From Benzoatithermus flavus (GTDB taxonomy: Bacteria > Pseudomonadota > Alphaproteobacteria > Geminicoccales > Geminicoccaceae): DNA of 64,000 bases. The notes beneath the pieces were generated by a model that was given only the letters and a program-made list of their open reading frames with translations, did no database searches and was not told where the DNA came from. The stretch is from the NCBI RefSeq assembly GCF_037908215.1, contig NZ_JBBLZC010000002.1, positions 186,001-250,000 of the forward strand, read 5' to 3'. Of this stretch, positions 17,812 through 27,972 are shown piece after piece (the first letter of the stretch is position 1; each line of letters opens with the position of its first letter). The translations under genes and the position numbers were made by a program.

Positions 17812-20526
17812 ATGCCCACGACCGTGCCGCGCTCCCTCTTCTCGGCTCGTCTGGCCTGGCTGGCGCTGCCCCTGTTCGTGGCGCTGGCGGTGGCGTTTCA
17901 CTGGCTTGCGGATCTGTTCTGGTTCGAGTCTCTGGGCTACGCGGGCCTGTTCTGGCGCCTGCTTCTGATTCGCATCGGCCTCTTCGCCGTGGTCACGGCG
18001 ATCGTGTTCCTCTATGCCTGGATCAACCTCCGGCTGCTGGCGCAGCATCTCGATCTCGTCGGAAGCGGCCGGATCGCCATGTCCGGCCTCATGCTCCGGC
18101 TGCCCGCGCCCGGCTCCGCCGCCTCCTCCCGCCTCGTCCGGGTCCTCGAGGTCGTGGCACCGCTCCTGGCGGCGATGATCGTCGCCGCCGGCTTCACGGC
18201 CGGCTGGGACGAGCTCGTCCGCTTCCTCTGGGCGCAGCCTTTCGGCGAGGTCGACCCGCTCTACGGCCACGACATCGGCTTCTACCTGTTCCGGCTGCCG
18301 CTCATCGACCGGGTCCAGAACACCGTGGCGCTCCTCGCGTTCACGGCCACGGCCGCCCTTCTCGCCGTCTATGGCAATATCGGGCTCCTCGTCTGGGGGC
18401 CGGGTGGCGCGATCGTGGCGCCGCGATCGGTGCTGCATCATCTTCTCGCCAATGCCGCCCTGTTCTCGTGCGCCTGGGCGGCTGGCTATGTCCTCGACCG
18501 GTACGATCTCCTGAGCGAACCCACCGGGGCGGTGTTCGGTGCCGGCTACACCGCCGTCCACGTCACCCGGTGGGCGCTTCCGGGCGCCGCATTCCTGACC
18601 GCGGCCTTCGCGGCCGCGGGTTACCGGTTCGCCCTTGCCGGCCAGGGCCGCCGGCTCGCGGTGCTGATCGGCGGGTTCGCGGCCGCCATGATCGCGCTGC
18701 TGGTGGCCCTGCCGGATTCGATCCAGCGCTTCGTCGTCCTGCCGAACGAGCTGGCGCTGGAGGAGCCCTATCTCGAGCGCGACATCCGCTTCACGCGCAA
18801 GGCCTTCGGCCTCGAGACGGTGCAGCCTCGCGCTTATGATGCCAGCGTCAAGCTGGGCAGAGCCGAGATCGAGGCGAACCGGGACACGATCGGCAACATT
18901 CGCTTGTGGGACTGGCAGCCGCTCCGGCAGACCTTCCGGCAGCTCCAGCAGATCCGCAGCTACTACACCTTCCACGACGTGGACATCGACCGCTACCGCC
19001 TGGAGGGTGCCTACCGCCAGGTGCTGCTCGCGGCGCGCGAGCTGTCGCCCGATCTGCCGGGCAAGGGTGTGACCTGGGTGAACCGGCGGCTGCAGTACAC
19101 CCACGGCTACGGCCTCGTCATGGCGCCGGCGGCCGAGAAAAGTCCGGAGGGACGGCCGGTCTTCCTGATCGACGACATTCCGCCCGTGGCTCCGCCGTCG
19201 CTCGCGATCGAGCAGCCCGCGATCTACTTCGGGGAGGAGGAAGGGGGCTACCGGATCGTGAACAGCGGCGTGCCGGAGTTCGACTACCCGAGCGGTGACC
19301 GGAACGTCTACACGCGCTACCGGGGCCATGGGGACGTGGCGCTCGACAGCTGGCTCAAGCGGCTCGTCTATGCCTGGCAGCAGCTCGACATCAACATTCT
19401 GATCTCGGACTATATCCGCAGCGACAGCCGCATCCAGCTCTGGCGCCGGGTGCAGGCCCGCATCGGCAGGCTCGCCCCCTTCCTGACGCTCGACCACGAC
19501 CCCTATCTCGTCGTCGACAGCGGCCGCCTGTTCTGGATCCAGGATGCCTACACGACCGGCGAGCGCTTCCCTTACGCCGAGCCGGCCGAGAGCGGCATCA
19601 GCTACGTGCGCAACGCCGTCAAGATTGTCGTGGACGCCTACGAAGGCGACGTCACGTTCTACGCCATGGACCCGGCGGATCCCGTGCTGCGCGTCTACGC
19701 GGCGGCCTTCCCCGGAGTCTTCCGGCCGCTCGCCGCGATGCCGCCCGGAATCGCGGCGCACTTACGCTATCCCGAGGATCTCTTCGCCATCCAGGCGCGC
19801 AAGTACGCCGTCTATCACATGACCGAGCCGCACGTGTTCTACAACAGCGAGGATCTCTGGCAGATTCCGCGCGAGAAGGAGGACGACCGTTACGTTCCGC
19901 TGCAGCCCTACTACGTGCTGATCCGCCTGCCCGGCGAGCCGCGGCTCGAGTTCCTGCTGCTCACCCCCCTGACACCGGCCAGGCGCGACAACATGATCGC
20001 CTGGCTCGCGGCACGCTCGGATCCGCCGCATTACGGCGAACTCGTGGTGTTCAAGCTGCCCAAGGACCGGCTGGTGCTGGGCCCGACGCAGATCGAGGCC
20101 ATGATCGACCAGGACACCACGATCTCGCGCCAGCTCTCGCTCTGGGACCAGCGCGGCTCCAGGGTGATCCGCGGCAATCTCCTGGTGATTCCGATCGACG
20201 ACGCATTCCTCTACGTCGAGCCGGTCTATCTGCGCGCCGAGGGCAACGAGATTCCCCAATTGCAGCGGATCATCGCGAGCGACGGTGCCAAGGTGGCGAT
20301 GGAGCCCACGCTCGAGGGCGCCATCGAGGCCGTGTTCGGGGGAGCGCCGCGCGAAGGAGAAGGAGCGGCCACGGGGGCGCCTGCCGCCGGTCTCGGGAGG
20401 GCGCGGGCCGCCCTGGAGGCGGCCGAGGAGATGCTGCGCCGGGGCGACTGGGCGGGGTTCGGCGCTGCGATGCAGCGGCTGCGCGACCTGCTCGGCCACC
20501 CCGGCCCGCCGGGCGACGGCTTCTGA
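17812..20526 (+). CDS. UPF0182-family multipass membrane protein
   Basis: This 904-residue protein belongs to the widespread but uncharacterised UPF0182/COG1615 family. About seven hydrophobic segments lie within the first 310 residues, beginning with LFSARLAWLALPLFVALAV and FWFESLGY, which is a family landmark. A large soluble C-terminal part follows, containing RLEYTHGYG-like (RLQYTHGYGLVMAP), YFGEEEGGYRIV and YRGHGDVALDSWLKRLVYAW blocks. The start at 17812 has GGAGG nine bases upstream; an ATG at 17770 is the alternative. An SDR gene follows after 22 bases. Confidence 0.9.
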   Translation: MPTTVPRSLFSARLAWLALPLFVALAVAFHWLADLFWFESLGYAGLFWRLLLIRIGLFAVVTAIVFLYAWINLRLLAQHLDLVGSGRIAMSGLMLRLPAPGSAASSRLVRVLEVVAPLLAAMIVAAGFTAGWDELVRFLWAQPFGEVDPLYGHDIGFYLFRLPLIDRVQNTVALLAFTATAALLAVYGNIGLLVWGPGGAIVAPRSVLHHLLANAALFSCAWAAGYVLDRYDLLSEPTGAVFGAGYTAVHVTRWALPGAAFLTAAFAAAGYRFALAGQGRRLAVLIGGFAAAMIALLVALPDSIQRFVVLPNELALEEPYLERDIRFTRKAFGLETVQPRAYDASVKLGRAEIEANRDTIGNIRLWDWQPLRQTFRQLQQIRSYYTFHDVDIDRYRLEGAYRQVLLAARELSPDLPGKGVTWVNRRLQYTHGYGLVMAPAAEKSPEGRPVFLIDDIPPVAPPSLAIEQPAIYFGEEEGGYRIVNSGVPEFDYPSGDRNVYTRYRGHGDVALDSWLKRLVYAWQQLDINILISDYIRSDSRIQLWRRVQARIGRLAPFLTLDHDPYLVVDSGRLFWIQDAYTTGERFPYAEPAESGISYVRNAVKIVVDAYEGDVTFYAMDPADPVLRVYAAAFPGVFRPLAAMPPGIAAHLRYPEDLFAIQARKYAVYHMTEPHVFYNSEDLWQIPREKEDDRYVPLQPYYVLIRLPGEPRLEFLLLTPLTPARRDNMIAWLAARSDPPHYGELVVFKLPKDRLVLGPTQIEAMIDQDTTISRQLSLWDQRGSRVIRGNLLVIPIDDAFLYVEPVYLRAEGNEIPQLQRIIASDGAKVAMEPTLEGAIEAVFGGAPREGEGAATGAPAAGLGRARAALEAAEEMLRRGDWAGFGAAMQRLRDLLGHPGPPGDGF

Positions 20527-20548
20527 AGCCGCAGGAGGAGATCGTCCC

Positions 20549-21319
20549 ATGATCCTGAAGGACAAGGTTGCCATCGTCACCGCCGCCGGCTCGGGCATCG
20601 GCCGGGCCGGGGCCGAGATCATGGCGCGCGAGGGCGCCTTCGTCGTCGTCGCCGACCGCGACCCGGCAGCGGGCGCCGAGGTGGTACACCGCATCCGGCA
20701 GGCCGGCGGCCATGCCGAATCGGTGGTCACGGACGTCACCGACGATGCGCAGCTCGAGCATCTCGTGCGCCATGTGCTGAGCCACCGCCACCGCATCGAC
20801 ATCCTGCACGACCATGCCGGGGTGCAGGTCGAAGGCACGCTCGAGCAGGTGAGCCCCGCCGACATGGATCTGTCGTGGCGGGTCAACGTCCGCGCCCCGT
20901 TCGTGCTCGCGAAGCTCGTCGTGCCCGCGATGAAGGCGGCGGGCAGAGGGGTCATCCTCAACACGGCGGGCCATGCCGGCCCGTTCCTCGATAGCGGCAT
21001 GCTCGCCTGCGTCACGACGAAGACGGCGGTGATCGCGATGACCCGCCAGATGGCGCTCGATTATGCGCCCTTCGGCATCCGCGTGAACGCGCTCTGCCCC
21101 GGCTGGGTCGACACGCCGTCCGACGAGCGCTACGCTCGGCAGATGGGCGGAGCCGACGGGCCCCTGCGCCATATCGAGGAGAGGGTTCCGATGCGCCGCT
21201 TCGCGACTCCCGAGGAGATCGCCGAAGCGATCCTGTTCTGCGTCTCGGACCGCTCCGCCTACATGACCGGTCATGCTCTGGTCGTCGACGGCGGGGAGTC
21301 GCTCCAATGTCCGGGGTGA
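20549..21319 (+). CDS. SDR-fold protein lacking the catalytic Ser and Tyr
   Basis: This 256-residue classical short-chain dehydrogenase/reductase has the cofactor motif TAAGSGIGRAG, DVTDD and the C-terminal PGWVDTP and DGGES blocks. The family's NNAG appears as DHAG, the catalytic serine position reads NTAGHAG, and the YxxxK motif is CVTTK, so Tyr is replaced by Cys (codon TGC near 21008). The Lys is kept. Oxidoreductase activity by the usual mechanism is therefore doubtful. The gene has a GGAGGAG ribosome-binding site and follows UPF0182 by 22 bases, suggesting co-transcription. Confidence 0.88.
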   Translation: MILKDKVAIVTAAGSGIGRAGAEIMAREGAFVVVADRDPAAGAEVVHRIRQAGGHAESVVTDVTDDAQLEHLVRHVLSHRHRIDILHDHAGVQVEGTLEQVSPADMDLSWRVNVRAPFVLAKLVVPAMKAAGRGVILNTAGHAGPFLDSGMLACVTTKTAVIAMTRQMALDYAPFGIRVNALCPGWVDTPSDERYARQMGGADGPLRHIEERVPMRRFATPEEIAEAILFCVSDRSAYMTGHALVVDGGESLQCPG

Positions 21320-21468
21320 CCGGGCGAGGCCCGTGGAGCCTTTCGGCGGGCGGTGCGCGGCGATGACCGGGCGGCATGCCGCTTCGAGACAGTCCGGCCT
21401 TCGCATCCGGATTAGTGCCGAACCGATACCGTCGCTAACCTCGCCGACACTGCCCGTCGGGAGAGTCG

Positions 21469-22851
<1,383 letters not shown>

Positions 22852-22853
22852 GG

Positions 22854-24167
22854 ATGGCGGACATGACGAGGCAGGCCGCGGCGGCTGAGACGACGGAGCA
22901 GCGCTGGCCCGGGTTCTTCACGGCTTCTCTTGCGGAGGTCGACCCCGAGCTGTTCCAGGCGGTGAAGGACGAGCTCGGCCGCGAGCAGCACGAGATCGAG
23001 CTGATCGCGAGCGAGAATATCGTGAGCCGGGCGGTGCTGGAAGCGCAGGGCTCGGTGCTGACCAACAAGTATGCCGAGGGCTATCCCGGCAAGCGCTACT
23101 ACGGCGGCTGCGAGCATGTCGACGTCGCGGAGGCGCTCGCGATCGAGCGCGCGAAGCGTCTGTTCGACTGCAAATTCGTGAACGTCCAGCCCCATTCCGG
23201 CGCTCAGGCCAACGGTGCCGTGAAGCTGGCGCTGCTCTCGCCCGGCGACACCATTCTCGGCATGTCGCTCGACGCTGGCGGGCATCTCACCCACGGTGCG
23301 AAGCCCGCCATGTCGGGCAAGTGGTTCAAGGCCGTACAGTACGGCGTGCGCGCCGAGGACGGGCTGATCGACTTCGAGCAGATCGAGCGGCTGGCGCATG
23401 AGCACAAGCCGAAGCTGATCATCGCCGGCGCTTCGGCCTATTCGCGCATCTTCGACTTCGCCCGCTTCCGCGCCATCGCCGACGCCGTGGGCGCCTATCT
23501 TCTCGTCGACATGGCGCACATCGCGGGCCTCGTCGCCGGCGGGGTCCATCCCTCGCCGCTGCCGCACGCGCACGTGGTCACGACCACGACCCACAAGACG
23601 CTGCGCGGCCCGCGCGGCGGCATGATCCTCACAAACGACGAGGAGATCGCGAAGAAGATCAACGCGGCCGTGTTCCCGGGTCTGCAGGGCGGGCCGCTCA
23701 TGCACGTGATCGCCGCGAAGGCGGTGGCCTTCGGCGAGGCGCTCAAGCCCGAGTTCAAGCTCTATGCCCAGAACGTGGTGGCGAACGCGAAGGCGCTGGC
23801 CTCCGTCATGCTCGAGCGCGGCTGCGCCATCGTTTCGGGCGGGACCGACAACCACCTGATGCTGGTCGATCTGCGGCCCAAGGGAGTGAAAGGCAATGCC
23901 GCCGAGCAGGCCCTCGGCCGGGCCGGGATCACCTGCAACAAGAACGGTGTGCCGTTCGATCCCGAGAAGCCCACGATCACCTCGGGCATCCGCCTCGGTA
24001 CGCCGGCCGGCACCACGCGCGGCTTCGGCGTGCGCGAGTTCCAGGAGATCGGGCACATGATCAGCGACGTGCTCGACGGGCTCGCCGCCGGCGACAACGC
24101 CGCGGCCGAGCAGCGGGTGAAGGCGCGTGTGGGCGAGCTCTGCGCGCGGTTCCCGATCTATTCTTGA
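22854..24167 (+). CDS. glyA: Serine hydroxymethyltransferase
   Basis: This PLP enzyme converts serine and tetrahydrofolate to glycine and methylene-tetrahydrofolate, the main one-carbon source. Landmarks are IELIASENIVSRAVLEAQGS, NKYAEGYPGKRYYGGCE, and the PLP-lysine block VTTTTHKTLRGPRGG. The start MADMTRQ lies two bases after the sdaA stop and gives 437 residues, about 15 longer at the N-terminus than usual. The next gene overlaps its 3' end by 41 bases. Confidence 0.97.
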   Translation: MADMTRQAAAAETTEQRWPGFFTASLAEVDPELFQAVKDELGREQHEIELIASENIVSRAVLEAQGSVLTNKYAEGYPGKRYYGGCEHVDVAEALAIERAKRLFDCKFVNVQPHSGAQANGAVKLALLSPGDTILGMSLDAGGHLTHGAKPAMSGKWFKAVQYGVRAEDGLIDFEQIERLAHEHKPKLIIAGASAYSRIFDFARFRAIADAVGAYLLVDMAHIAGLVAGGVHPSPLPHAHVVTTTTHKTLRGPRGGMILTNDEEIAKKINAAVFPGLQGGPLMHVIAAKAVAFGEALKPEFKLYAQNVVANAKALASVMLERGCAIVSGGTDNHLMLVDLRPKGVKGNAAEQALGRAGITCNKNGVPFDPEKPTITSGIRLGTPAGTTRGFGVREFQEIGHMISDVLDGLAAGDNAAAEQRVKARVGELCARFPIYS

Positions 24168-24648
24168 GCGGCTTCCGAGCGCCGGGGCTCTGGCCCTGGT
24201 GCTCGGGCTCGCCATTCCCGACCGCTGGGCCGCTGCCGCCGAGATCGTGGACGGGCTCGCCACCGTCCGGGAGGACGGCACGCTCAGCGTCGGCGGCACG
24301 GCCGTGCGTCTGTTCGGAATCTCGATCCCGCAGATCGAGCGCACCTGCCGCACCTTCATCCGCCCGCCGCGCTGCGCGCCCAAGGCGGTGCTGGTGCTGG
24401 ACGGCAAGGTGAACGGGTTCGTGCGCTGCGAGATCGTCCGCCGTGGCGCCGACGGTGTGTTGGAAGGTGTCTGCAGCATGCGCGGGCGCGATCTGTTCGG
24501 GCCGGGCGAGGATCTCGCGGCCTGGCTCGTGCAGGAGGGCTTCGCGTTCGCAGCACCGGATGCGCCACCCGACTATGCCGCCCTCGAGCGCCTGGCCCAG
24601 TCGCGCGAGCTGGGCCTGTGGGGCGACAAGTTCCTCAACCTGCGCTGA
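24127..24648 (+). CDS. Secreted SNase-fold protein with lost catalytic residues
   Basis: A GTG at 24127 inside glyA gives 173 residues with a basic start, a hydrophobic stretch (GALALVLGLAIP) and an AAAA cleavage-like region. The mature part follows the thermonuclease (SNase) pattern: VGGTAVRLFGISIPQ, GRDLFGPGEDLAAWLVQEGFAFA, SRELGLWG. Against the usual VRLYGIDAPE, the metal Asp is Ser and the catalytic Glu is Gln; the second catalytic Arg position reads GVLEGVC. It is therefore probably not a nuclease. Three or four cysteines could form disulfides. A shorter start (GTG, 24199) would remove the signal peptide. Confidence 0.7.
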   Translation: MWASSARGSRSILERLPSAGALALVLGLAIPDRWAAAAEIVDGLATVREDGTLSVGGTAVRLFGISIPQIERTCRTFIRPPRCAPKAVLVLDGKVNGFVRCEIVRRGADGVLEGVCSMRGRDLFGPGEDLAAWLVQEGFAFAAPDAPPDYAALERLAQSRELGLWGDKFLNLR

Positions 24649-24676
24649 GGAAGGGTGGCGCGCTCGCGGCGCCGGC

Positions 24677-25126
24677 TTACCGCGGCAGCGTGCGGCGCAG
24701 GACCGAGCCCAGGTCGTCCTCGCCGTCTTCCGCCCCGTCACAGGGGAATTTCTGGGCGAAGAAGCCGACCGCGAACATGGTCAGCGGCGCATCGCGGGTC
24801 TCGGCGAGATCCGAGCCCGAGGCCTTTCCGTCCTCGAGCCAGGCCGTGAACTCGTTGCGGATGCGCTCGAGGTCCGGCGACCCGTCCACAAGGTGCGCCG
24901 CATCGAGGCAGAATATCGAGCCGCCGTCGCTCTTCAGCGCCTCGTCCACCATCAAGATGCCATGCAAGGCACCGTCCACGTAGCGGTCGGCCATGGTCGC
25001 CGCATCGCCGCCTGCGGCCTTGCCGTCGCGATATTGCCGGAGTGTCAGCATCTCTCCGGCGAGGACGGGCGTGCTGAGGACGTGGCCGGCCAGCACGGCT
25101 GCGAGGAAAACCAACGATCTCGACAT
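24677..25126 (-). CDS. Small secreted protein, weakly Rap1a/Tai-like
   Basis: These 149 residues start with a clear signal peptide (MSRSLVFLAAVLAGHVLSTPVLAGE). The mature part, with YVDGALHGILMVDEAL, two cysteines (one in FCLDAAHL, one in FPCDGAEDG) and a C-terminal ELE-type helix, resembles the small periplasmic Rap1a/Tai family. The similarity is only by eye. It is the last gene of a three-gene minus-strand operon (26299 down to 24677), two bases after the TPR-like gene. Function unknown. Confidence 0.75.
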   Translation of the reverse strand: MSRSLVFLAAVLAGHVLSTPVLAGEMLTLRQYRDGKAAGGDAATMADRYVDGALHGILMVDEALKSDGGSIFCLDAAHLVDGSPDLERIRNEFTAWLEDGKASGSDLAETRDAPLTMFAVGFFAQKFPCDGAEDGEDDLGSVLRRTLPR

Positions 25127-25128
25127 TC

Positions 25129-25845
25129 TCAGTTCTCGGCAGGGCGAAGCTTTTGCAGGAGTCGCTGCAGCCTCGCCTGATCCTGCTCGTGTTCCTTCAG
25201 AGCATCCTGCAGCAGCGTTACACCTCCGGTATCGAGCGCGATCTGCGCCGTCCGGCTCGGATTCTGGCGGAACGTGCTGTACATTTCCTTGCGCAGGCGT
25301 GCCTGCGTCGTCTCATCGAGCCGGCCCCACAAGAGCATGCCCAGGGTGGTGCGGGCATTGCCCAGATAGGGCGCGTGCGGGTTGGCCTTGAACGAGAGCA
25401 CGAGCGCCCGCGCGGCCTCGTCGGGATCGTTCTGCAGCAGCTTGGCCGTTGCCAGAAGCTGCCATGCCCGCGCATCGGCCGGAGCGAGCGACAGACCTGC
25501 CCGCAGATGACGCTCGGCCAGGGCCCGCAGCTCCTCGGGCGTCACCGAGCCGCGGACGTTCGCTTCCGAAAGCGCCAGGAAAGCCCCGGCCAGATCGAAA
25601 TGGCTTCGAGCATCGGGCACCCAGGCCAGTGCCTCCTGACGGCTCCGCAGCAGCCGCTCGATGCCTTCGAGCGTCGGCTCCTGACCGGACTGCAACAGTT
25701 CCAGCGCCGCGTCGCCTTTCAGGAGCGCGGTTGTAGCCATCAGACGTGGCACCGCGAGGGCAAGGAGGGCTGCCGCGAGGCAGCCCCCCAGGAGCGGTGC
25801 CAGCAGGTTACCGGGCGAGAGCCTCGGCAAAGCTGCGGCGCTCAT
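25129..25845 (-). CDS. Membrane-anchored helical-repeat (TPR-like) protein
   Basis: The 238 residues have an N-terminal membrane segment (LLAPLLGGCLAAALLALAVP) followed by helical repeats, for example RHLRAGLSLAPADARAWQLLATAKLL and DEAARALVLSFKANPHAPYLG, which fit TPR-like units. A charged coiled region (LKEHEQDQARLQRLLQKL) ends the protein. Single-pass proteins of this kind often scaffold envelope or polysaccharide machinery, but no such genes are adjacent. It starts 19 bases after the first gene of the operon and ends two bases before the last. Confidence 0.75.
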   Translation of the reverse strand: MSAAALPRLSPGNLLAPLLGGCLAAALLALAVPRLMATTALLKGDAALELLQSGQEPTLEGIERLLRSRQEALAWVPDARSHFDLAGAFLALSEANVRGSVTPEELRALAERHLRAGLSLAPADARAWQLLATAKLLQNDPDEAARALVLSFKANPHAPYLGNARTTLGMLLWGRLDETTQARLRKEMYSTFRQNPSRTAQIALDTGGVTLLQDALKEHEQDQARLQRLLQKLRPAEN

Positions 25846-25864
25846 GACATGACCCTGCAGCGGT

Positions 25865-26299
25865 TCAGCTCGGGCTGACCGGCGGGGGGTCCTTCGGGAA
25901 GCCACCCATATCGACGCTCGACGGAGCGCCCGGCTTCTTGCCGGGTTTCGCGTTGAACGAGATCTGGATGGGTTTCTTCTGCCCAGGCAGGTAGAACTGC
26001 GATGCGACCGTGGTCGGCTTCTTCAGGATGGCCGTGTTCACGCGAATGACGACCTTGCCCGTCTTCGTGAAGTAGATGGTGAAGCCGTTGTTCGCGATCG
26101 TCGGCCGGTTCCCCCACTGAGCGTACTGAACCTTGCCGTTCTTGATCCTGACCGGGGACACGCCGGTCAGCTTCTGGAACTGCTTGAAGGTCAGCACCGT
26201 CCGCTGGACCGCGGCCGTCGCCGGCAGCGCAGCCCCCAAGACCATGGCTGCCGTGGCGGCCACCATGGTCCGTTTCACCCAACCTGAGATCATCGACAT
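25865..26299 (-). CDS. Secreted basic protein of unknown function
   Basis: These 144 residues carry a signal peptide (WVKRTMVAATAAMVLGAALPATA). The mature chain is basic and beta-rich (TVLTFKQFQKLTGVSPVRI, NGFTIYFTKTGKVVIRV, KKPIQISFNAKPGKKPG) with a Pro-rich tail, and has no cysteines. I recognise no family. It is the first gene of the three-gene operon, and a promoter-like element shared with the neighbouring receiver-EAL gene lies 23-50 bases upstream. GAGGGA is a good ribosome-binding site. Confidence 0.75.
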   Translation of the reverse strand: MSMISGWVKRTMVAATAAMVLGAALPATAAVQRTVLTFKQFQKLTGVSPVRIKNGKVQYAQWGNRPTIANNGFTIYFTKTGKVVIRVNTAILKKPTTVASQFYLPGQKKPIQISFNAKPGKKPGAPSSVDMGGFPKDPPPVSPS

Positions 26300-26321
26300 C
26301 GTATCCCTCGGTATTCTGGAA

Positions 26322-26349
26322 TATGCAGGATTGTAACTTCTTAGTTGAG
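26322..26349 (-). promoter_or_regulatory. Shared promoter-like element, copy A
   Basis: Read on the minus strand the 28-base element runs from CTCAAC through GTTACAA to TGCATA, and the bases just after it complete a -10-like CATATT. CTCAAC and CATATT are 18 bases apart, so they could act as -35 and -10, putting the RNA start about 15 bases before the ribosome-binding site. Copy B at 27973-28000 matches at 20 of 28 positions in the same orientation. The local AT content is far above the surroundings. Confidence 0.55.
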
Positions 26350-26438
26350 CTGAAGCAAGCTCTGCCGAGTTTCCGGTGCAAGATGGCGCAGGCCGCTCCG
26401 GTGCCAGCGGTCGTGGCGGGTGGCGCCACAGGATCGGA

Positions 26439-27926
26439 TCAGCCGCGTCGTGCCGCGAGGCGCAACCAGTCCGTGCAGGCGTCGGCCGGCAGGGGCGGGC
26501 AACTCAGCGGCGACTGCACCGCATCGCAGCCTTCCGCGCGCAGGAGCTGGATCTGGTTTTGGCTCTCCACGCCTTCGGCGACGAGACGCAGGCCGAGCTG
26601 ACGCGCCAGCGTCATCACCGCGCTCGCGGTCAGAGCCCGCCGGCGGTCCTCGGACATGCCTCGCAGCAGGAGGCGTCCGAGCTTCACCGTGCGCAGCGGG
26701 GCGTCGCGCAAGACCGCGAGCGAGATCGGGCCGGCGCCGAGGCCGCCGACCGCTAGCCGGACGCCGAGCTCGCGCAGCGGCAGAAGCATCCGCATTCCAT
26801 CCTCGAGTTCCTCGAGCAGGAGTCGCTCGTCGCACTCGAGCTCCAGTCGGTCCGCCGGCAGGCCCGTCGCTGCGAGCAGCGCCTCCACCCGCTCTGCGAG
26901 CCGGCTCCGGGCGAGCGGGAGGCACGAGGGCAGGGGCACGGCGATGTGGAGCCCTTTCAGGCCTCCCTCCCGCCAGGAACGGGCCTGTCGGCAGGCCGCG
27001 TCGATCAGCCAGTCCGTCAACGCTTCGCCGGGACCCGCCGCTGCAAGGGTCGCGAGCTCCCGACCTTCCAGCGTGCCGAGCGTCGCATGGTGCCAGCGGG
27101 GCACGACAGCGAGTCCGAGCTCGGCCGGTCGCAGCATGACCTGAGGCTGGAACTGCGCCGTGATCTCTCCGCTCTCGAGCGCCCGCGCCAGCTCGCGGGC
27201 GAGGCCGGCGCGGCTCGCGGCCATCCGGTCGGGACGCGCGTCGTGGGAGCGGCCCCCGCTTCCTCGTGCGTCGGACCGATCCGAGGTCCGCTCGGCCAGG
27301 GCGTGCCCGCAGGAAGAACGATCGGAGGGAGCGGTCGCTGCGTCGCTTCGGACTGCTCCGTGCTCCTGCGAGGCATGTCTTTTGCGGGCCAGGGCGATCC
27401 GGATGGCGCGCTCCAGCCGGCCGACGTCCAACTCTTCCTTGTCGAGGAGGTCCGCCGCTCCGGCCTCGATCGCCTCGAGCTCGAGGTCGGGGATGCCGAG
27501 CTCGCAGAGCACGATCATGGGAGTCTCGACGCCGAGCCGGATCGCCCGGCGCAGCAGGCTCAGTCCGTGACAACCCGGCAAGCGACCGTCGACGAGAGCG
27601 ACATCGTATCGGCCCGCTGCGAGCCGCTCCAGCCCGACCTCCGCATCGACCACCCACTCCAGCCGAAACCGGTCGTGCTCCGCTCGTGCCAGCAGCTCCT
27701 GGACGATGCGCTGGTCCTCCTCGTCGGCCGTGACGAGCAGGACGCGAATGGCCGACTCTTCGCGGCCGCCTCGGATCCGGCCATCTTCGACGGCAGAGGA
27801 ACGACGACGTCCGTCCAGCCGGACGACGTGTGGGGCGACGTCGTCCTGCGACCGCGCCCCGACGCCGGCCGGGCTTGCAGCCATCGTCGAGCCCGATCCT
27901 CGGCCAAGGAATGCGTCCCCTGTCAT
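26439..27926 (-). CDS. Receiver domain fused to a degenerate EAL domain
   Basis: This is a 495-residue cytoplasmic regulator. After a disordered lead (1-58) a response-regulator receiver spans about 60-185: acidic pocket ADEED, phospho-acceptor Asp113 in VALVDGRLPG, and Lys in LLDKEEL. A Ser/Arg-rich linker leads to an EAL fold (about 225-490) with VKLGRLLLRG and LVAEGVES. The signature EAL position reads AVV, the DDFGTG loop is VGGLGAG, and the final QGY is altered, so metal binding and c-di-GMP hydrolysis are probably lost. It may bind c-di-GMP or a partner protein. Promoter copy B lies upstream. Confidence 0.82.
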   Translation of the reverse strand: MTGDAFLGRGSGSTMAASPAGVGARSQDDVAPHVVRLDGRRRSSAVEDGRIRGGREESAIRVLLVTADEEDQRIVQELLARAEHDRFRLEWVVDAEVGLERLAAGRYDVALVDGRLPGCHGLSLLRRAIRLGVETPMIVLCELGIPDLELEAIEAGAADLLDKEELDVGRLERAIRIALARKRHASQEHGAVRSDAATAPSDRSSCGHALAERTSDRSDARGSGGRSHDARPDRMAASRAGLARELARALESGEITAQFQPQVMLRPAELGLAVVPRWHHATLGTLEGRELATLAAAGPGEALTDWLIDAACRQARSWREGGLKGLHIAVPLPSCLPLARSRLAERVEALLAATGLPADRLELECDERLLLEELEDGMRMLLPLRELGVRLAVGGLGAGPISLAVLRDAPLRTVKLGRLLLRGMSEDRRRALTASAVMTLARQLGLRLVAEGVESQNQIQLLRAEGCDAVQSPLSCPPLPADACTDWLRLAARRG

Positions 27927-27972
27927 GCGCTCCGGTCGAGCTTCATGCGCGCTATCATCCGAATAGTGGCAT

